From assembly GCA_034770075.1 (NCBI GenBank), contig CM068388.1:18719206-18783205 (forward strand): a stretch of DNA of 64,000 nucleotides, read 5' to 3'. Below the pieces are notes generated by a model. That model ran no database searches, was not told the DNA's origin, and was given only the letters and a program-made list of their open reading frames with translations. Below, one piece after another: positions 1-12,800 of the stretch. Each line of letters starts with the position of its first letter. The stretch's first letter is position 1. Made by a program: the position numbers and the translations under genes. Origin of the DNA: Aralia elata (Eukaryota > Streptophyta > Magnoliopsida > Apiales > Araliaceae).

Positions 1-1442
1 AAGCAATATGTATAGACTGTAGATGTAACGAATGTTTGTGCTAATAGTGTTTCAACAGATAAGTCAAAATCTAATTTCTCAGGAGTTAAGTTCAGACGTT
101 GAGCACATGTTGGTGAAATAAAAGAGTGAGTAGAACCAGTATCTAATAAGGTATAGACTTCACAAGAGTTAATAAGTAGTTTACCCATAATAACTTCATT
201 CGGGTTTTGCGCTTTTTGAGATGTCACGACAAAAGCTCTCCCCTAAACCACATACTTTGACTTGTCCATGACCGCCTTTGGTGTCATCATTGCAGCTGGA
301 CTTGACTTCGCTGCATGACAAAAGCGAGCTATATGACCTTCTTTTCCACAATTGTAACACACTTGGGATGGCGATTGTGTATAATTTGGACTGATGTGTC
401 CTTCTTTCCCACACCTGAAACATCTAACTGGTGGTCGTTCTCCTCCCTTCGAAACTGGTACTTGTGCTGATGTTGATGTTGGTGCCTTTCTATGGTTATT
501 GTTGAATCTCCTCTTCTTAGAATTGTTGCCACTTGACTCACTCCTTCTGTTATCTGGGCCAGGATTACCACCGAAGTGGTTACCATTTCCGGTGGTGTGA
601 TTCCCTCCTCCCTGGTTATCATTATTTCGATAATTGTTGCCACCATTACGATTATTATCGTAATTTTTCTCTCGTTATTGGGTGTTGCTTCCTAGTTGTA
701 GTATTCCTCTCTCTTGCTCCACTACTTGAGCCCTATCCACAACATCTGAATATAGACAAATTTTATGAGAAATGAGATATTTACGAATTTCTGGTTTAAA
801 ACCTCGTAGAAACATTCGTGTCATCCGTTCCTCAGTGTCCACCAAATGGGATGCAAAACGCGATAGCTCGGCAAACTTGGCTTCGTACTGCGACACCGTC
901 ATGTTGTTCTGTTCTAGTTTGATGAATTCCACCTCCTTCATATGGCGAATACTTTCCGGGAAATACTTCTCATTAAATAATTTCTGGAACTCGACCCAAG
1001 ACATCTCGAGTGTCAAGTGACGGGTACATTTTACGGATTCCCACCAATGATCCGCTTCTCCTCGCAGCATAAAGGTGGCAAAAGGAACCTTTTGGTCGTC
1101 CGTGCAACGCAGTACATCAAATATCTTTGTTAATTGTTTGAGCCATGCCTCTTCCTTAAGTGGATCTGGCTTGCCGAAAAATTCAGGTGGTCCCAATTTT
1201 TTGAACTACTTGGCAGTGACCATTCGTACTTTATCAGCGTTTCTGCCAGTATTGTAGACAGGAGCTCTTCTCGTCTGGTTTTACATGTCTTGCATGAAGT
1301 TCCTAAAAAATTCATCATTCATCCTGTTGTTAGCATCATGATTAGCATCACGATGTTCTGAGTTTGCACCCGTATTATTTGTGGCTTCCTGATTTTCAGC
1401 CATAATTATCTCATAGTGAATCTCTTGGTTTTCAGATGCCAT
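1..1442 (-). pseudogene. gag-pro: Element A: gag and start of protease (Ty3/gypsy), broken, runs off window
   Basis: This is Gag (particle protein) and the first part of the aspartic protease of a Ty3/gypsy retrotransposon. The start at 1442-1440 follows the LTR, primer site and leader and begins MASENQE. The capsid-like domain, with GPPEFFGKPDP and a HWWESV motif, lies at 675-1196. Two CCHC knuckles follow; the first has Tyr in place of the last Cys (GHISPNY) and the second, CYNCGKEGHIARFC, is complete. The protease DTGST active site is at about 129-143. One frame runs throughout but has stops at 1281-1283, 1206-1208 and 675-677, plus another before the protease. At least one (CAG to TAG) looks like cytosine deamination. 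It is the same family as element B, whose protease start at 25913 is almost identical. The remainder of pol would lie left of base 1. Confidence 0.9.
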
Positions 1443-1624
1443 TCTGAAATGTGATCACAAAACAAATATTAGTTAAAGAAATAGACATGCAACATCTTGT
1501 CCCTATAACCAAATCAATTACTAAAAAATAAAATAGCTTAGGTAGGATACACTAGCGAAGGATTTTACTCGTCTCTCCCCTCCTAGTTTTAATCCCAGAT
1601 CTCTACCAGAGATCATATCCCTAA

Positions 1625-1638
1625 GCTCTGATACCAAC
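1625..1638 (-). promoter_or_regulatory. Element A primer-binding site (initiator Met tRNA)
   Basis: On the minus strand the LTR end TGACGTCACA-like terminus is followed by TTGGTATCAGAGC, which matches the 3' end of initiator-Met tRNA and primes minus-strand DNA synthesis. It fixes the LTR boundary at 1639 and the element's orientation. Confidence 0.88.
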
Positions 1639-2844
1639 TGTGACGCCCACAAAATAGGTCTACAAAACCCATTTTGAGTCGCCAATAACATCTTACAAAA
1701 TACAAATACGAATCTTCCCATTTACAACTAATAATTGTCATGCAAAATACGACAACACACATACTGTGACTTTCAATACCAATACAACTTAAGCTCTCAA
1801 TACACTTATTGCCACACTAATAATAATGTATTGAGATATTTCTATTGTCTCGGACCATCACTCCATACCCCTGCTAGTCCCCGCTACACTCTCTTTTCCT
1901 GAGGAGAACAATGGAACAAAAAGGAAAAGGGTGAGCACAAATAGCCAGTAAGAAATATCATGACTAAGATAATAAAGAATAAAATTATCTTTAGCTTTCA
2001 ACAATAATAAATCAGAGATTTAAAGATATTATGATTGTTCAACAACAACAACTGCAGCGGAACGAACAATCCATTAGAAGAGTCAAGTAGATTATAATAT
2101 CTACCATCTTCTATAAGTTAAAGGATCACCACTAATATTTTATCCCTATAACACCAATCAATAGTTCATGTTTATAAACATCCAAATCAACAGTTTATAT
2201 TCAACAACCTCTCTTTGCACTATGTGCCAAAGATATTTATTTGTAACATCACCGGTCATGATAATGCCAAACGCCAGTTCATCTTTGCACTACGGGCCAA
2301 AGAGAACTTTCACCATATGCTTTTGTTTGTAACACCAAAAGTTATGATTATACCAATACACAGTTTGGTCAAAATCATGTTACGCCAGTTCATCTTTGCA
2401 CTACGGGCCAAAGAGAACTATCACCACAATTTAAGTATGAGGATGAGGATGATGACAATGATACAAAATAAACACAGTGCGATTAAGGATAAGAAAAGCT
2501 TTATAATTTAATCAATGTCGAAGATTGACTAAATTGCCAACATGATGACCAAATTGCGGAGTCAAATTCAAAAATGATATTCAAGAAATTATTTCATGAT
2601 TAAACTATAACGTATAAAACGAAATAGAAAGATTCAAGTGAAAAGATATTAGATGAAACACAAACTATTAAGGATATTCTACTAATTTTCAGGGATTTTT
2701 ACCATTTAAAAATAAAGTTTTGGAAACAAACAAATATTTCTTATCATAAATGGAGAAATATGAAAGAAAAAGATATCCCTTAAAGAGTACAAAAGAAATG
2801 ATATTTTATACGAGATAAAAGAATATACGAAGTGCAAATGAATT

Positions 2845-3210
2845 TTCACCCGTCATGCGATAATTCGCGTAGACAGTTTATTTCCACAAAAGATTAATAA
2901 GTAATGAATACAAAGGGTTATTCACCAGGCATGCGTCAATCCGCACGGACAGGTTATACCCACAGATTAATAAGAAATGAATATAAAGGGGTTATTCACC
3001 AGGCATGCGTCAATCCGCACGGACAGGTTATACCCACATATTAATAAGGAATGAATACAAAAGGGTTATTCACCAGGCATGCGTCAATCTGCACGGACAG
3101 GTTATACCCATAGATTAATAAGGAATGAATACAAAAGGGTTATTCACCAGGCATGCGTCATTCCGCATAGACAGGTTAGCCCCACAAATTAATACGGAAT
3201 GAAAAATAAC
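2845..3210 (-). repeat. 74-bp tandem repeat in element A LTR
   Basis: About five copies of a unit containing TTCACCAGGCATGCGTCAAT. Copies start at 2845, 2921, 2995, 3069 and 3143, a spacing of 76 and then 74 bp exactly. The same family of repeats occupies 20060-20410 in the B LTR, where the spacing is 70-74 bp and two units carry a different core (TGTACGAGTGTCGTACC). It lies downstream of the TATA box, so it is probably transcribed. Confidence 0.88.
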
Positions 3211-3465
3211 CTTTATGAGTATAATATCACTTACGAACATGAAAAATGATATTATATATGAGAATGAAAGAAATGATATCCCCTACCTTAGTTAATAAGT
3301 GACTGGATGTTACTTTCTATGAAGTTTACTAACTTCGGATAATACTAGTATTCTCACAAATACTCACAATAGCCTAGCACACTTAGAGAACTCAAGAAAT
3401 TTAGAGAGAGAGAGAGAGGAAGTATATGCAAGGAAGATGTGAAAATTTCTTAAGCGAACCCTCCC

Positions 3466-3473
3466 TATTTATA
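3466..3473 (-). promoter_or_regulatory. Probable TATA box of element A LTR
   Basis: The minus strand reads CCTATAAATAGGGAGGG, followed about 30-60 bp on by CT- or GA-rich sequence. The B LTR has the identical arrangement at 19789-19796. This supports an RNA polymerase II start just downstream. Confidence 0.7.
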
Positions 3474-3672
3474 GGAAAATCAAGGTGAGGGCATTTTAGT
3501 CTTTTCCCTAATTTTTCTTGGTTTATTACACTTATACCCTTGACATATTCTTTTAATATACTTTATACCTTAGCATATTCTTAGAATATGCTTTCTCTTA
3601 GATTTTTAACCCTAAGGTAAAATATAAACTGAATTAACTATTTACTGACGGTAAGTCACTATTGAATGACAT

Positions 3673-3783
3673 GTGGGTCCCACCAAAAAAAACAAAACCT
3701 GACGAAATTAGTTCAAGAAAATAAATTGTGGGTCCCACCGATCAAATAGTTGTGGGTCCCACGGAATAAAGTGTGGGTCCAAC
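3673..3783 (-). repeat. Palindromic word array GTGGGTCCCAC in element A U3
   Basis: Copies of GTGGGTCCCAC (5-bp arms, 1-base centre) begin at 3673, 3728, 3752 and 3773; the last is degenerate. It lies about 200 bp upstream of the TATA box. At the matching place the B LTR has a 29-bp minisatellite instead. Confidence 0.75.
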
Positions 3784-4458
3784 AGAAATATAAGATAACT
3801 TACAATAATTATTCACCATTAATATTATAGACTTATAATATTGACAACCAGATCATTCCCAGGAAAAAGGGGGCCTTCCGTATAAACGGCGCGCAATTAA
3901 ATAATCTTTTTTCTTGACAGAATTTCTAGACATTGTCAATAATGCTAAAATATCATATCAAATAATATGAGTTACAGTGTCATGACAAGTATTATGCAGA
4001 CGCTACTGTAACAATTATTGAATCAAAATACTGTGCAATAACTACTTTATCAATTATTGAATCAATAATATAAAATACTGTGCAACACCGTGTGCTTGTG
4101 AAATACCGCGTACTACTGTGGAATAATGCATTTTACTGTTCTTTTTATTACCGGGTATTTCAACAGTTGCAGGTGATAATACTGTTGACAAAATACTGTC
4201 GTTTTCAGTATCCGACAATGGGGCCCACTATCGTTGACAATATTGTCATTTCGGCGCCGTCGTACAGTACCGAATATAATATTCCCCGACAGAAAGAATA
4301 TTCCCCGACAAAAGGAATATTTCCCAACATACTGTTTATCAGATAATTTGCATATAACACCCTTAACTATCATTTATAACAATTAAGCACTTCACTATTT
4401 AGAAAAATAATCATAAAGAAAATAATAAACTTTTATTTCATAAAGTCGGGATCTTACA

Positions 4459-5599
4459 ATCGCCCCCACAACGATTGGTTTGCTAAGGGTTGCAAATGAT
4501 ATACCCCCAGTATATATGTGAAGCCTTCGGTGAATTACCCGTGATAGCAATTCACAGAATAACTCCAATAGAGCACTGCTTTGTGGTAGTTATTTGTTTG
4601 TAGATGTGCAAAATAATAATTTTCTTATATGTAAACTTACTGCATATATGCATGTATCTTATGTATATATATCTACATATACATATACACATATGTACAT
4701 ACATATTTGTAAGTTACATAATATACTATTAAATTCTATTTTTAACTATAGTTATTAGTACTAAATATGTAAGTTACATACTAGTATTAATTTAGTGGTT
4801 AATTAGAATTTTAATAGTTCTCAATATTTTTCTTTTATTCAAAAATAAAATAGAATACACATCTTGTATATATGAAGTAACTAGTAATCTTTTTCTATTA
4901 AATGGAACCAAGGAAAATTAGTTTTTATCAAACAATTTTAATTTGCACCTTATTAAATGCCTCACTATAGACACAAATCAAACGATTTCTACACAAATCA
5001 AATGAAATTCTCTTTTATTCTCCACATTTGATAAATAAATTACACATTTATATTTACTTAAATTATGTTCACAAATGGATTTTATTAAACCCAAACTTGA
5101 CAATAATTAAGTCTTAAAAATATAAAATAAGTTACAATTTCTAACAATCCTCCACTTATTTGGAAAAATTATTTTTCATCCAAACAACTTTCTATGAAAC
5201 AAGTCGAAGGCATATATGCATAAAGAAGGTGTGACGAACATTGAACATTCCCTTAGTGTAAACAACTCAAAGTCAAATCGAAGTTGATGATGTCCGTAGA
5301 TTGAACCGTTACACTTATATGATATGGCCGGAATTGTGACACACACATAAAATTCTCCTACCACGATGAGTATTCTCAATTGCTTTGTGCTAATATTACA
5401 CAATATCCTGTTTCACGAACCTCTAAGAGAGTAAACTACAACCCTCTATAAGAAGCTGCTCCACTTCTAGTTCATATAGGCAAAGTATTTCACATGTGTT
5501 TCTATTGTTAAGAACACAACAACTTTGTTAAGAGTATAACTCAACCTCAGTCATGCAACAGGCGTTACTATCTTAGACTACATATGGAACCACATCTAG
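4459..5599. other. AT-rich spacer with no gene recognised
   Basis: I see no credible coding region here. A TA/CATA-rich microsatellite lies at about 4640-4715. From about 5140 to 5590 the sequence is less biased and looks like a decayed repeat, perhaps an LTR fragment of another class (AACAATCCTCCACTTATTTGG near 5140), but I could not assign it. The only ORFs are short and unlike known families. Confidence 0.5.
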
Positions 5600-5768
5600 G
5601 GATGAGCAATTCGGTTGTAACCAAACCGAATAGCTTATTTGGTTATAACCGAAAACTTCTTAATTTTACTATGCGAATAACTAACCGAATTTAAAAATAA
5701 CCGAATTATCGAAAACCGAATAACCAAATTTATAATTCGGTTATTTCGGTTAATAACCGAAATTAAGT
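5600..5768. repeat. AACCGAA/TTCGGTT-rich dispersed repeat
   Basis: A 170-bp stretch built from interspersed AACCGAAT and ATTCGGTT words in both orientations, beginning GGATGAGCAATTCGGTT. Such tracts recur in plant genomes near decayed transposons. It can fold on itself extensively. Its class is not assigned. Confidence 0.6.
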
Positions 5769-7069
5769 TCCATTTTATCAAAGTCTAATTAATCTAGCAA
5801 CAAACAGCAATATGCAGCAACACCGGCTCACTATAGCAGTTTTACTACTTGTGCCGAGTCTTCTGCTACTTTAGTTGCCAAGGAACCTGTTATGTCCGGA
5901 TAAAAGACCAACATTAGCATCAGAATCATGTTAAAACTTTTGAACAATTGTAGGAGATAATGTAATGACCAAGGAATTTTTTTTTATAAAAAAACTCCGT
6001 TATTAATTAAATATAAATTTTTTAATTTTTTTTATGAGTTACTTTTGTATGCTTATTTAAAAATCTTGTGTGATTAATTGGTCATGCGATTATGTGATTG
6101 CGCGTAATTGCTAGGATTTATTAAAGGAAGTCACTAATGATTTAATTAAATTAGTGGACTAACCCTAAAGTTTAATATCAAAGGAATTGTTAAAGTTGTC
6201 TATTAGTTGAATATTCAATTTACTTGAATATAGTGGAGGAATTTAATTTGCATAAATTAATTAATATAATTATTGAGTAATGTGTGCAATATTAATATTG
6301 ATATTCATTAGTCTAATTAGTAATTTAATATTAAGTGGACTAGATTAACTTATTAATTCAATCTTTTATTGGGGAATAAATGTATACTAGATTAATTGGG
6401 TTTTCAATTGCGTGATATTATTTCACTAAGTAGCTTTAATTTGGGACAAGAGTTATGGGACAAGGTCCCATTTAGTCATCAACAGTGATCTGGATAGAAG
6501 GAGAGAGAAATCAAATAGTAATGAACAGTGGAAGTCCCATCTCTCTATTTCTTCAGCCGTGTATAGGCATGAGGTCTAAGCCTATTACTTGTATCAGGTG
6601 GTGAGCATGATGAAGGAGGGAGTGGGCAGCTTACCAAATCTCCCTTGCCCAACAGCTTCTTCTTCTTCACGTTGGTTTAACAAAATGGACAAAAGCTTGG
6701 CATGGGTAATGAATTTTCTATAAATTGGAGCTTCTTCTTCAAGATTTCAGTTGCTACAATTTCAGATAAGTTAGTATAGAGAGTGAGTATTGTTGAGAGG
6801 AGGTATAATTCTGATATTAAGAAATATAGGAGTACCAATTTAGCTTCATTAGAGGTAAGAATTCACCACTGTGTTCTTAAATTCTTAGCCCATGAAATTC
6901 TATGAAATCCTTGATTTTTGCTAATTAGTTTGTTAATTAGTGTAATGATGTTATATAGGTTTGTATACATGTTTGGGACCAATGTGGTTACCCTGAATTG
7001 CGTTTAGAAAGGTTAGGCCATATAAGTTTTTGAGTTTTGCTGAAGCAGAGCCGATCTTAAGCTTGAGCA

Positions 7070-7122
7070 GGAGCGGCACGGCCGCGCCACTCCTAAGGCC
7101 AAAACCAGCGTGGCCGCGCTGG
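7070..7122 (+). repeat. Paired NotI-core palindromes, first pair, F LTR
   Basis: A 24-bp imperfect palindrome at 7070-7093 and the 18-bp CCAGCGTGGCCGCGCTGG at 7105-7122 both centre on GGCCGC. Centres are 32 bp apart. Most mismatches are explained by C to T or G to A changes at CpG. The surrounding LTR is AT-rich. Confidence 0.75.
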
Positions 7123-7922
7123 CTGGCAGAAATTGTTGCTATGTTTTGATGTTTGAAGCATGCTAGTTTAGTCCATTTATGCATGAAAATAGGTTTGTTA
7201 TGTTATCTAGTGTCCCTATGAATGTCATGGCTTGCACACGTGCTTCTAGCATGTATTTTTCTAAAGAAAACTTAAGAACTTTGAAATAAACTTGATAAAA
7301 GGTGTGTCTTCTAAGTTCTGACCATTTGAGTACGTATATATGGCTTAATTATGTGTTCAAATGCATGTGAGTTATAATTTCAAGATACATTGCATGTATT
7401 AAGTTGCCTTGATGCAACTTAGTGTTATTTTCGAAGAAAACTTGGAGTTTGAAAGCTCATATCATTAATATTTGTGTGAGTTACGTTCTGAGCATACAAG
7501 CATGTATAATAGGATTCATTATGCCTATAGTCAGATTTAGCATGAGCATCATCTAGCTAAACATGGATTCTATCTATGTGTGAATGTTCAAGAAAATGAA
7601 ATTTCAAGTGTGAACTATGTGATAAATATGTACGTGGGTTGTATACGTACGAGCATGCATACTATGTATTAGTTAGTCTCACTATGTGGTATTATGACCA
7701 TAATAGCTGGTTCCATGAGAAATAGACTTGTTTGGTTTAAAATGTAGAAATTTTCTGCATAAAGCCTTATAACTTGGATTGGATTTAGAGTGAGCATACT
7801 AGGTTTCGAACTCAAGTCAATAACCTTATGAGCATGTGTATTTGATTTATATCAGTAGCCTATATATTAGAGAATAGGCTCAGATTCCAGCTAAATGAAA
7901 TTTCATTCTTGGTCTGCCCAGT

Positions 7923-7974
7923 GAGTGGCGCGACCGCACCACTCCCAAGGCAAAAACCAGCGTGACCGCGCCAG
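7923..7974 (+). repeat. Paired NotI-core palindromes, second pair, F LTR
   Basis: Diverged copies of the same two words lie at 7923-7944 (GAGTGGCGCGACCGCACCAC...) and 7957-7974. Centres are again exactly 32 bp apart. The core is now GACCGC, consistent with deamination of GGCCGC. The pair is repeated 852 bp after the first. Confidence 0.75.
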
Positions 7975-9335
7975 TCGCCAGTTTTTCCCAGTTGTTTTAA
8001 ATTGTGCACAGAGCCTTGCAGCATGTATGTATGTATGTCTTAAGCTGTAGTTCATGATTAAACTGATGTGCTATGTGTTCAAGCCTGTGTTGATGCATAG
8101 AAATTTGATATTCTTAAGTTATTAATCTAAGATAGGGTTAGATGTTTATAAACTCAGTCATAACGAAACGATTTACGTAAATTACGTGTTGGGTTATTTG
8201 GTGAGTGCCTTCTTATAAGTGTAAGCTTATAATACTAATTGAGAGACCGACTTGTTAATGTTAGGTCATTTCAACGCAATTTAATTAAAGCTAGATTATT
8301 TGTAGCTGAGTAAACATGCAAGTTGTCTATCCCGAAGCTTTAATTGTTGCAAGCTTCCTTAACCCTACTCAAATTATATTCGAGCATGATATTATTGTAT
8401 GGCAAGTCATTTGTTTAAGCTTGAACCTTATTTCCAAGCATGCTTTAAGTGGTTTAATTACTTTACAATTATTCCACCTCGATATTATTGTGATTCACAC
8501 TTAGTGCAATTGAGCTCGTACAGTCTTGACTTGTGCCTTAATTAAAGTTCTATATTGCATAAACTGTTCAAAGTTAAGTCTAAGTCATTGTTCGGCTAGA
8601 CAAAAGCATGTTTAATGATTTAAAAGTTTTCCAAACCATTTGAAGGTGCGGATCCTTGGACTATTATGAACACTCCAAAATATAGGGGAGTACCCCACGT
8701 ATCTAAATATGAGATACAAGAATAGAAATTAAATGTTATGCATACACATAGTTTACAAGAGGCTGACCCCCTCAAGTACGTATTTCTGAGATAGTAACCA
8801 AATGGTCAATTAGCTATTGATTCCATTGGAAGTTTATTGTTCATGGTCTATGTTGACTATCGTTTATTCTAAAAGAAACTATTATTCTTGTTTTCGTTAC
8901 TCTTATTGTGGAATCATTTTCAAATATTTCTTTCATTCATGATATATATCATTCCTTGTTGTTATTTAAACTTGTTGAGCAAATTAGTTGCTCACCCTTG
9001 CTATATTATGAACCTTATTGCAGTTAAACCCGAGACCTCAGGCAAGGACAATGACAAAGAAAAGATGAAGTATTAGTTTCCTAGTGATTGTATTCTTGTT
9101 TCAGGCATAGTTAATTATTGTGTATGTTATTTGAACCCAAAGTACTGTACTAGGGTATAATGGTAATCCGGTATTAAAGTTTTTGTATCTTGGGACTAGT
9201 AACACCTTTTGAATGAACACCATATGTTTATTTTATTCCGTATTTAGTTATTATATGTTGTTAAAGTGAATGTTTGTATTGGATCGTGATGACCAAATCC
9301 GGGTGTTGGAGACCCGAATTTAAGGGTGTCATAGG

Positions 9336-9348
9336 TTGGTATCAAAGC
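9336..9348 (+). promoter_or_regulatory. Element F primer-binding site
   Basis: TTGGTATCAAAGC, a one-base variant of the initiator-Met site TTGGTATCAGAGC seen in A, G, H and I. It confirms plus orientation. About 220 bp of leader follows before the first ATG. Confidence 0.85.
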
Positions 9349-9568
9349 TGTAGGTTATAGACGTTATGATTGCAAAACCTAGGTTATAACCTTAGTATTA
9401 AACTCATATTGAATGGATTAGAAGATAAATCAGGGAGATTTATCGTATTTTGTATTTTGGTGAATTGGGGAATGAATCGAGTCAAGTAGTACCCAATAAA
9501 ATATAATTTTATTCCTTCAATGAATATATTTTATTGTTGTACTAATGTTAGTTTTGTGTGTTTGTAGG

Positions 9569-9865
9569 ATGGCTGCCGTAGGAGAGACCAGTGGAGTTCA
9601 GGAGGAGGTATTTACTGATATATCAGTGGTTACGGAACAACTGATGGGCTATGCACCCGTTTCCCCAGTAGTATCATTGAGTGGGTCCAGGCCAGAGGAG
9701 GACTACTTAATGGATTTGGTAGAGCCTGTCATGGACGGAGTGTTGAGATCCGACAGTCAGGGCAATGATGATGAGTCTGAGGAGGACCCGGCTGAGGTAG
9801 AGATAGGTGGAGCAGCTGAAGAGATACCCAAGGAGGGATCTCCAGTGATCCACACATTTCAGGAT
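9569..9865 (+). pseudogene. Element F acidic accessory ORF upstream of gag (5' part)
   Basis: The ORF begins MAAVGETSGVQEEV and is strongly acidic (a DDESEEDPAEVE stretch). I do not recognise a catalytic domain. It lies where G and I also carry a non-Gag ORF, between primer site and gag, and its acidic segment resembles the DEDPEEVEEEEEDPEG segment upstream of the G coiled coil. The start is chosen because TACTAATG...TTTGTAG directly precedes it, like a 3' splice site. The reading is interrupted at 9866 by solo LTR S1 and resumes at 13954. Inferred role: accessory or structural; unknown. Confidence 0.6.
9861..9865. repeat. Target-site duplication AGGAT, left copy (S1)
   Basis: AGGAT occurs immediately before S1 and again at 13954-13958 immediately after it, which proves insertion into the F ORF. 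Confidence 0.92.
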
Positions 9866-12800
9866 TGTGACGCCCCCAAATCCGGGTTACCTTAACCTCG
9901 GGTCTGGTGCATCACGATACATCTCATTCTACACCTGTCAACAACTTAATGCGGAATAATAAAAATATTTACATTGATATAATATAAATATTGTCGTCCC
10001 AAGCCTCGAAACCATAACTAAAACATGATCTTACTACATGAATGTAATTACATGATTATTACAACATGTTCCTATCTAATCTCTGGTAGGAAGACCTTAA
10101 CTAATACATCATTTAATAATCATTACAAATTTAATTATATTCCTACTGTATATAGCGATTCATATCAATACAAGCATTAATAATTAATACCTCAAACTCT
10201 TCTCAATCCCAGGTTTCGTAACATTTAACTTATATACTTATGATCAAGATCGAATAAGTACCATTGATCATTTACAAAATCTCCTATGTGAACGTAACGT
10301 TTAGATTCTCACTTTATTCAATCCCTGAATATACATAAATTTATTCAACAACTATACATTCGTTATAAAATGTCCTTTATACATCATCGTCATCCTTGTA
10401 GTTTACTATAACAAGTAACTGACCATATCACGTCTTAACTACTATAATGGATAACCTTTATTTTTAACTAAAGGTTTACATAGTCAAATTCACGTACATC
10501 ATACATCGTCATCACAACTAAATAATTACAATAAAGAAATATTTAGCAACCTTCCTGTATCCCTGAGCCTCTAATCCTTATCATCACGATATCAAGATAA
10601 TCGCATTGCATCATAAATCTGCAAAAGTTTTATTTTTGCAAGAATGAGCACGCTGGCTCAGTAGGAACTAACAGTTTTCACATTTCATGCTTCACGTAAC
10701 ACATAAGTTTGAATTTTATCCATGCATCATGATTCTCATGCTATGCATCTTACTCATGCATTATAAATCTTATGCAATTCATCTATATATATGCATCATG
10801 TATCTCATAGCATACCTCATGCATCTCACATTGTATATTTACAATAATTCAAGTTCCACATAGACAATATAGTCACATTGTTGCACATTATGCACACTTT
10901 AATCATGCTCGCATATAATTCACATAACGTCAGAAGATTTAGCAATCAATTCATGTACATCAATACATTTAAACAAGTCAACAAGTTATTGAAAGAACTT
11001 GCCTTAAGCGTTCCTTGCCAAATTATGATGGCTTGACCTTCAAATATCCTACACAATTTATTTAACAATAAAACACCAATTAGCCACTAAAAGGCTTCAT
11101 ATATTGGTTCAAATTAATTAAATCCCACTCCATATCTTATAATATTCGTTTTGTTTAACTCGAAACACTATTTAAGTTCATTAACACTTTACACAGCGTT
11201 TCGACGTTTACACGTCACACGCCTAATTCGCCTCTTTTGCATGTACTTAGCATGCTCATACATTGGGTTATAACACTCTATAATATTTCATTCTTATTAG
11301 AAACATAATATTAAACAAGATTATACACACTTGTTACGACGTTACGACGCTTACATGTTCATACGCCAAACTTGTCTACTCGAAAGCCCAAACCACACGC
11401 GTTTGCGCACGCTTAGCACGCCCATAGAATTTATCTAATACTCATTGGTTAATGATGAGTATTATTATAATACATAACATTCATATTTTAAAACTTAGAA
11501 CATTATTTTACACTGTTGGGAGCATTACATGTGCTTACGCGCATGCCCGACACCCTCCGATTGCCCCCAATTACACATCAGACCTATAAATGGCCAATTT
11601 AGGCCATGCTACAGACCTCAAATTGAAAACCTCAAAGAACGAAAGTTGTAGGTCTACTCTTCCTATTTCCGAATCATCTTGAATCACCTAAATCCGAGTT
11701 CGTATGAGAAAGTTATGCCTATTTTAGTAAAGGACGTCAAAGCTGATTCTGGCCTAAACTTGGCCCGGCGTAGCTATGCCCAAAACATGCTTATGACCGG
11801 CGTACGTATGCCCAAGGCATCAGTAGCATCAGCGTAAGGGCGGCGTACGTACGCCCATACTTAGTTTCATGCTCTGTTTTTCGAGTTTTAGACCTATCTT
11901 GCTTCCAACCACCATAACTCCTTCTATACACATTCAAATTGGTCCATTTTGGACTCTATGGACTCCTAAGACATAGAGCTACAACATATCAAAAATTCAG
12001 AGCTATCCGTTGACATTAATATAGCCAAATCTTAGACCAAAGTATCAACTCACGCTCTGTTTTTGTGTTCTTGGTGTTCTTCACCAAAATCATCATCAAA
12101 TCTTTGTTTTTACACATTTTTAATCCATTCCAATTGGGTTATTCTCATAACCCATGGAAGTATAACATCATACCAACAAAAAAATTAACCAAACCCGAAA
12201 TCATGGCTACATGTCCTCTAAAATTTGTCTGAACGGTCCATTTGTCCAAAGATCATTGTTTTTCATGTTCTTCATCCTCCTTAAGCATAAGTACAGATTT
12301 TTCTTTGTTTTTGTTCCACTTTCATGTTATTAATGGTTTATATAGTCTCTTAACAACATTTACAAATCATCACAAGCAACAACAACAATAGAAAATCTCC
12401 AGAAAATCAAAACCCATCACAAAAGTTTGAAAAACTCAAAAATGGAGGAAAGATGATGGAAGAGGATATTACCTCTTGTTTCTTACTTCTTGAAGGTTAT
12501 GGAGGTTTGTTAGGGCTTCCTCTTCCTCCTCTTGCCCTTTCCCACGCTTCTCCTTCTCCTCTTCTCTTCTCCTTCTTCACCCGAACCCTTATCTTCTTCT
12601 TCTTCTTCTTCTTCTATGAAGCTAGCTCTCTCTTTCTCTCTCTCTCTTCTTCCTTCTATTTTCTGCAGCAACTGGAATGGGAGAGAAGGAATGAATGGGA
12701 TGCTTGGGAGAAGGGGTGGGTTAATCAATCAAGGGAGAGGATTGCAATTGTAGGGGCTCAATGCACTTGGTTTGGCATAAGGTCACTCTTAGCCGACACT

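Larger units (their letters stand above)
1639..4458 (-). repeat. Element A 5' LTR
   Basis: This 2.82-kb LTR on the minus strand starts TGTAAGATCCCGAC at 4458 and ends in the TGTGACGCCC complement at 1639, next to the primer site. It aligns over its length with the element B LTR at 18795-21648 in the opposite orientation. It holds a TATA box, a 74-bp tandem array, and a palindromic GTGGGTCCCAC array in U3. The flank outside it, ATCGC at 4459-4463, should be one copy of the target duplication; the other copy is outside the window. Confidence 0.9.
5961..9333 (+). repeat. Element F 5' LTR
   Basis: This 3.37-kb LTR starts TGTAATGACC and ends GGGTGTCATA, the final CA apparently mutated to TA. The end is set by the primer site directly after it. 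The preceding 5 bp, GATAA at 5956-5960, would be the target duplication. No second copy of this LTR is in the window. It contains two pairs of GC-rich palindromes, at 7070-7122 and 7923-7974. Confidence 0.82.

Noticed and set aside
5176..5403. 75-codon minus-strand ORF
   Set aside because: No similarity that I recognise, no neighbouring exons, in decayed repeat-like sequence.
4459..5960. Host gene between A and F
   Set aside because: Only short AT-rich ORFs, no splice-consistent coding pattern or recognisable domain.
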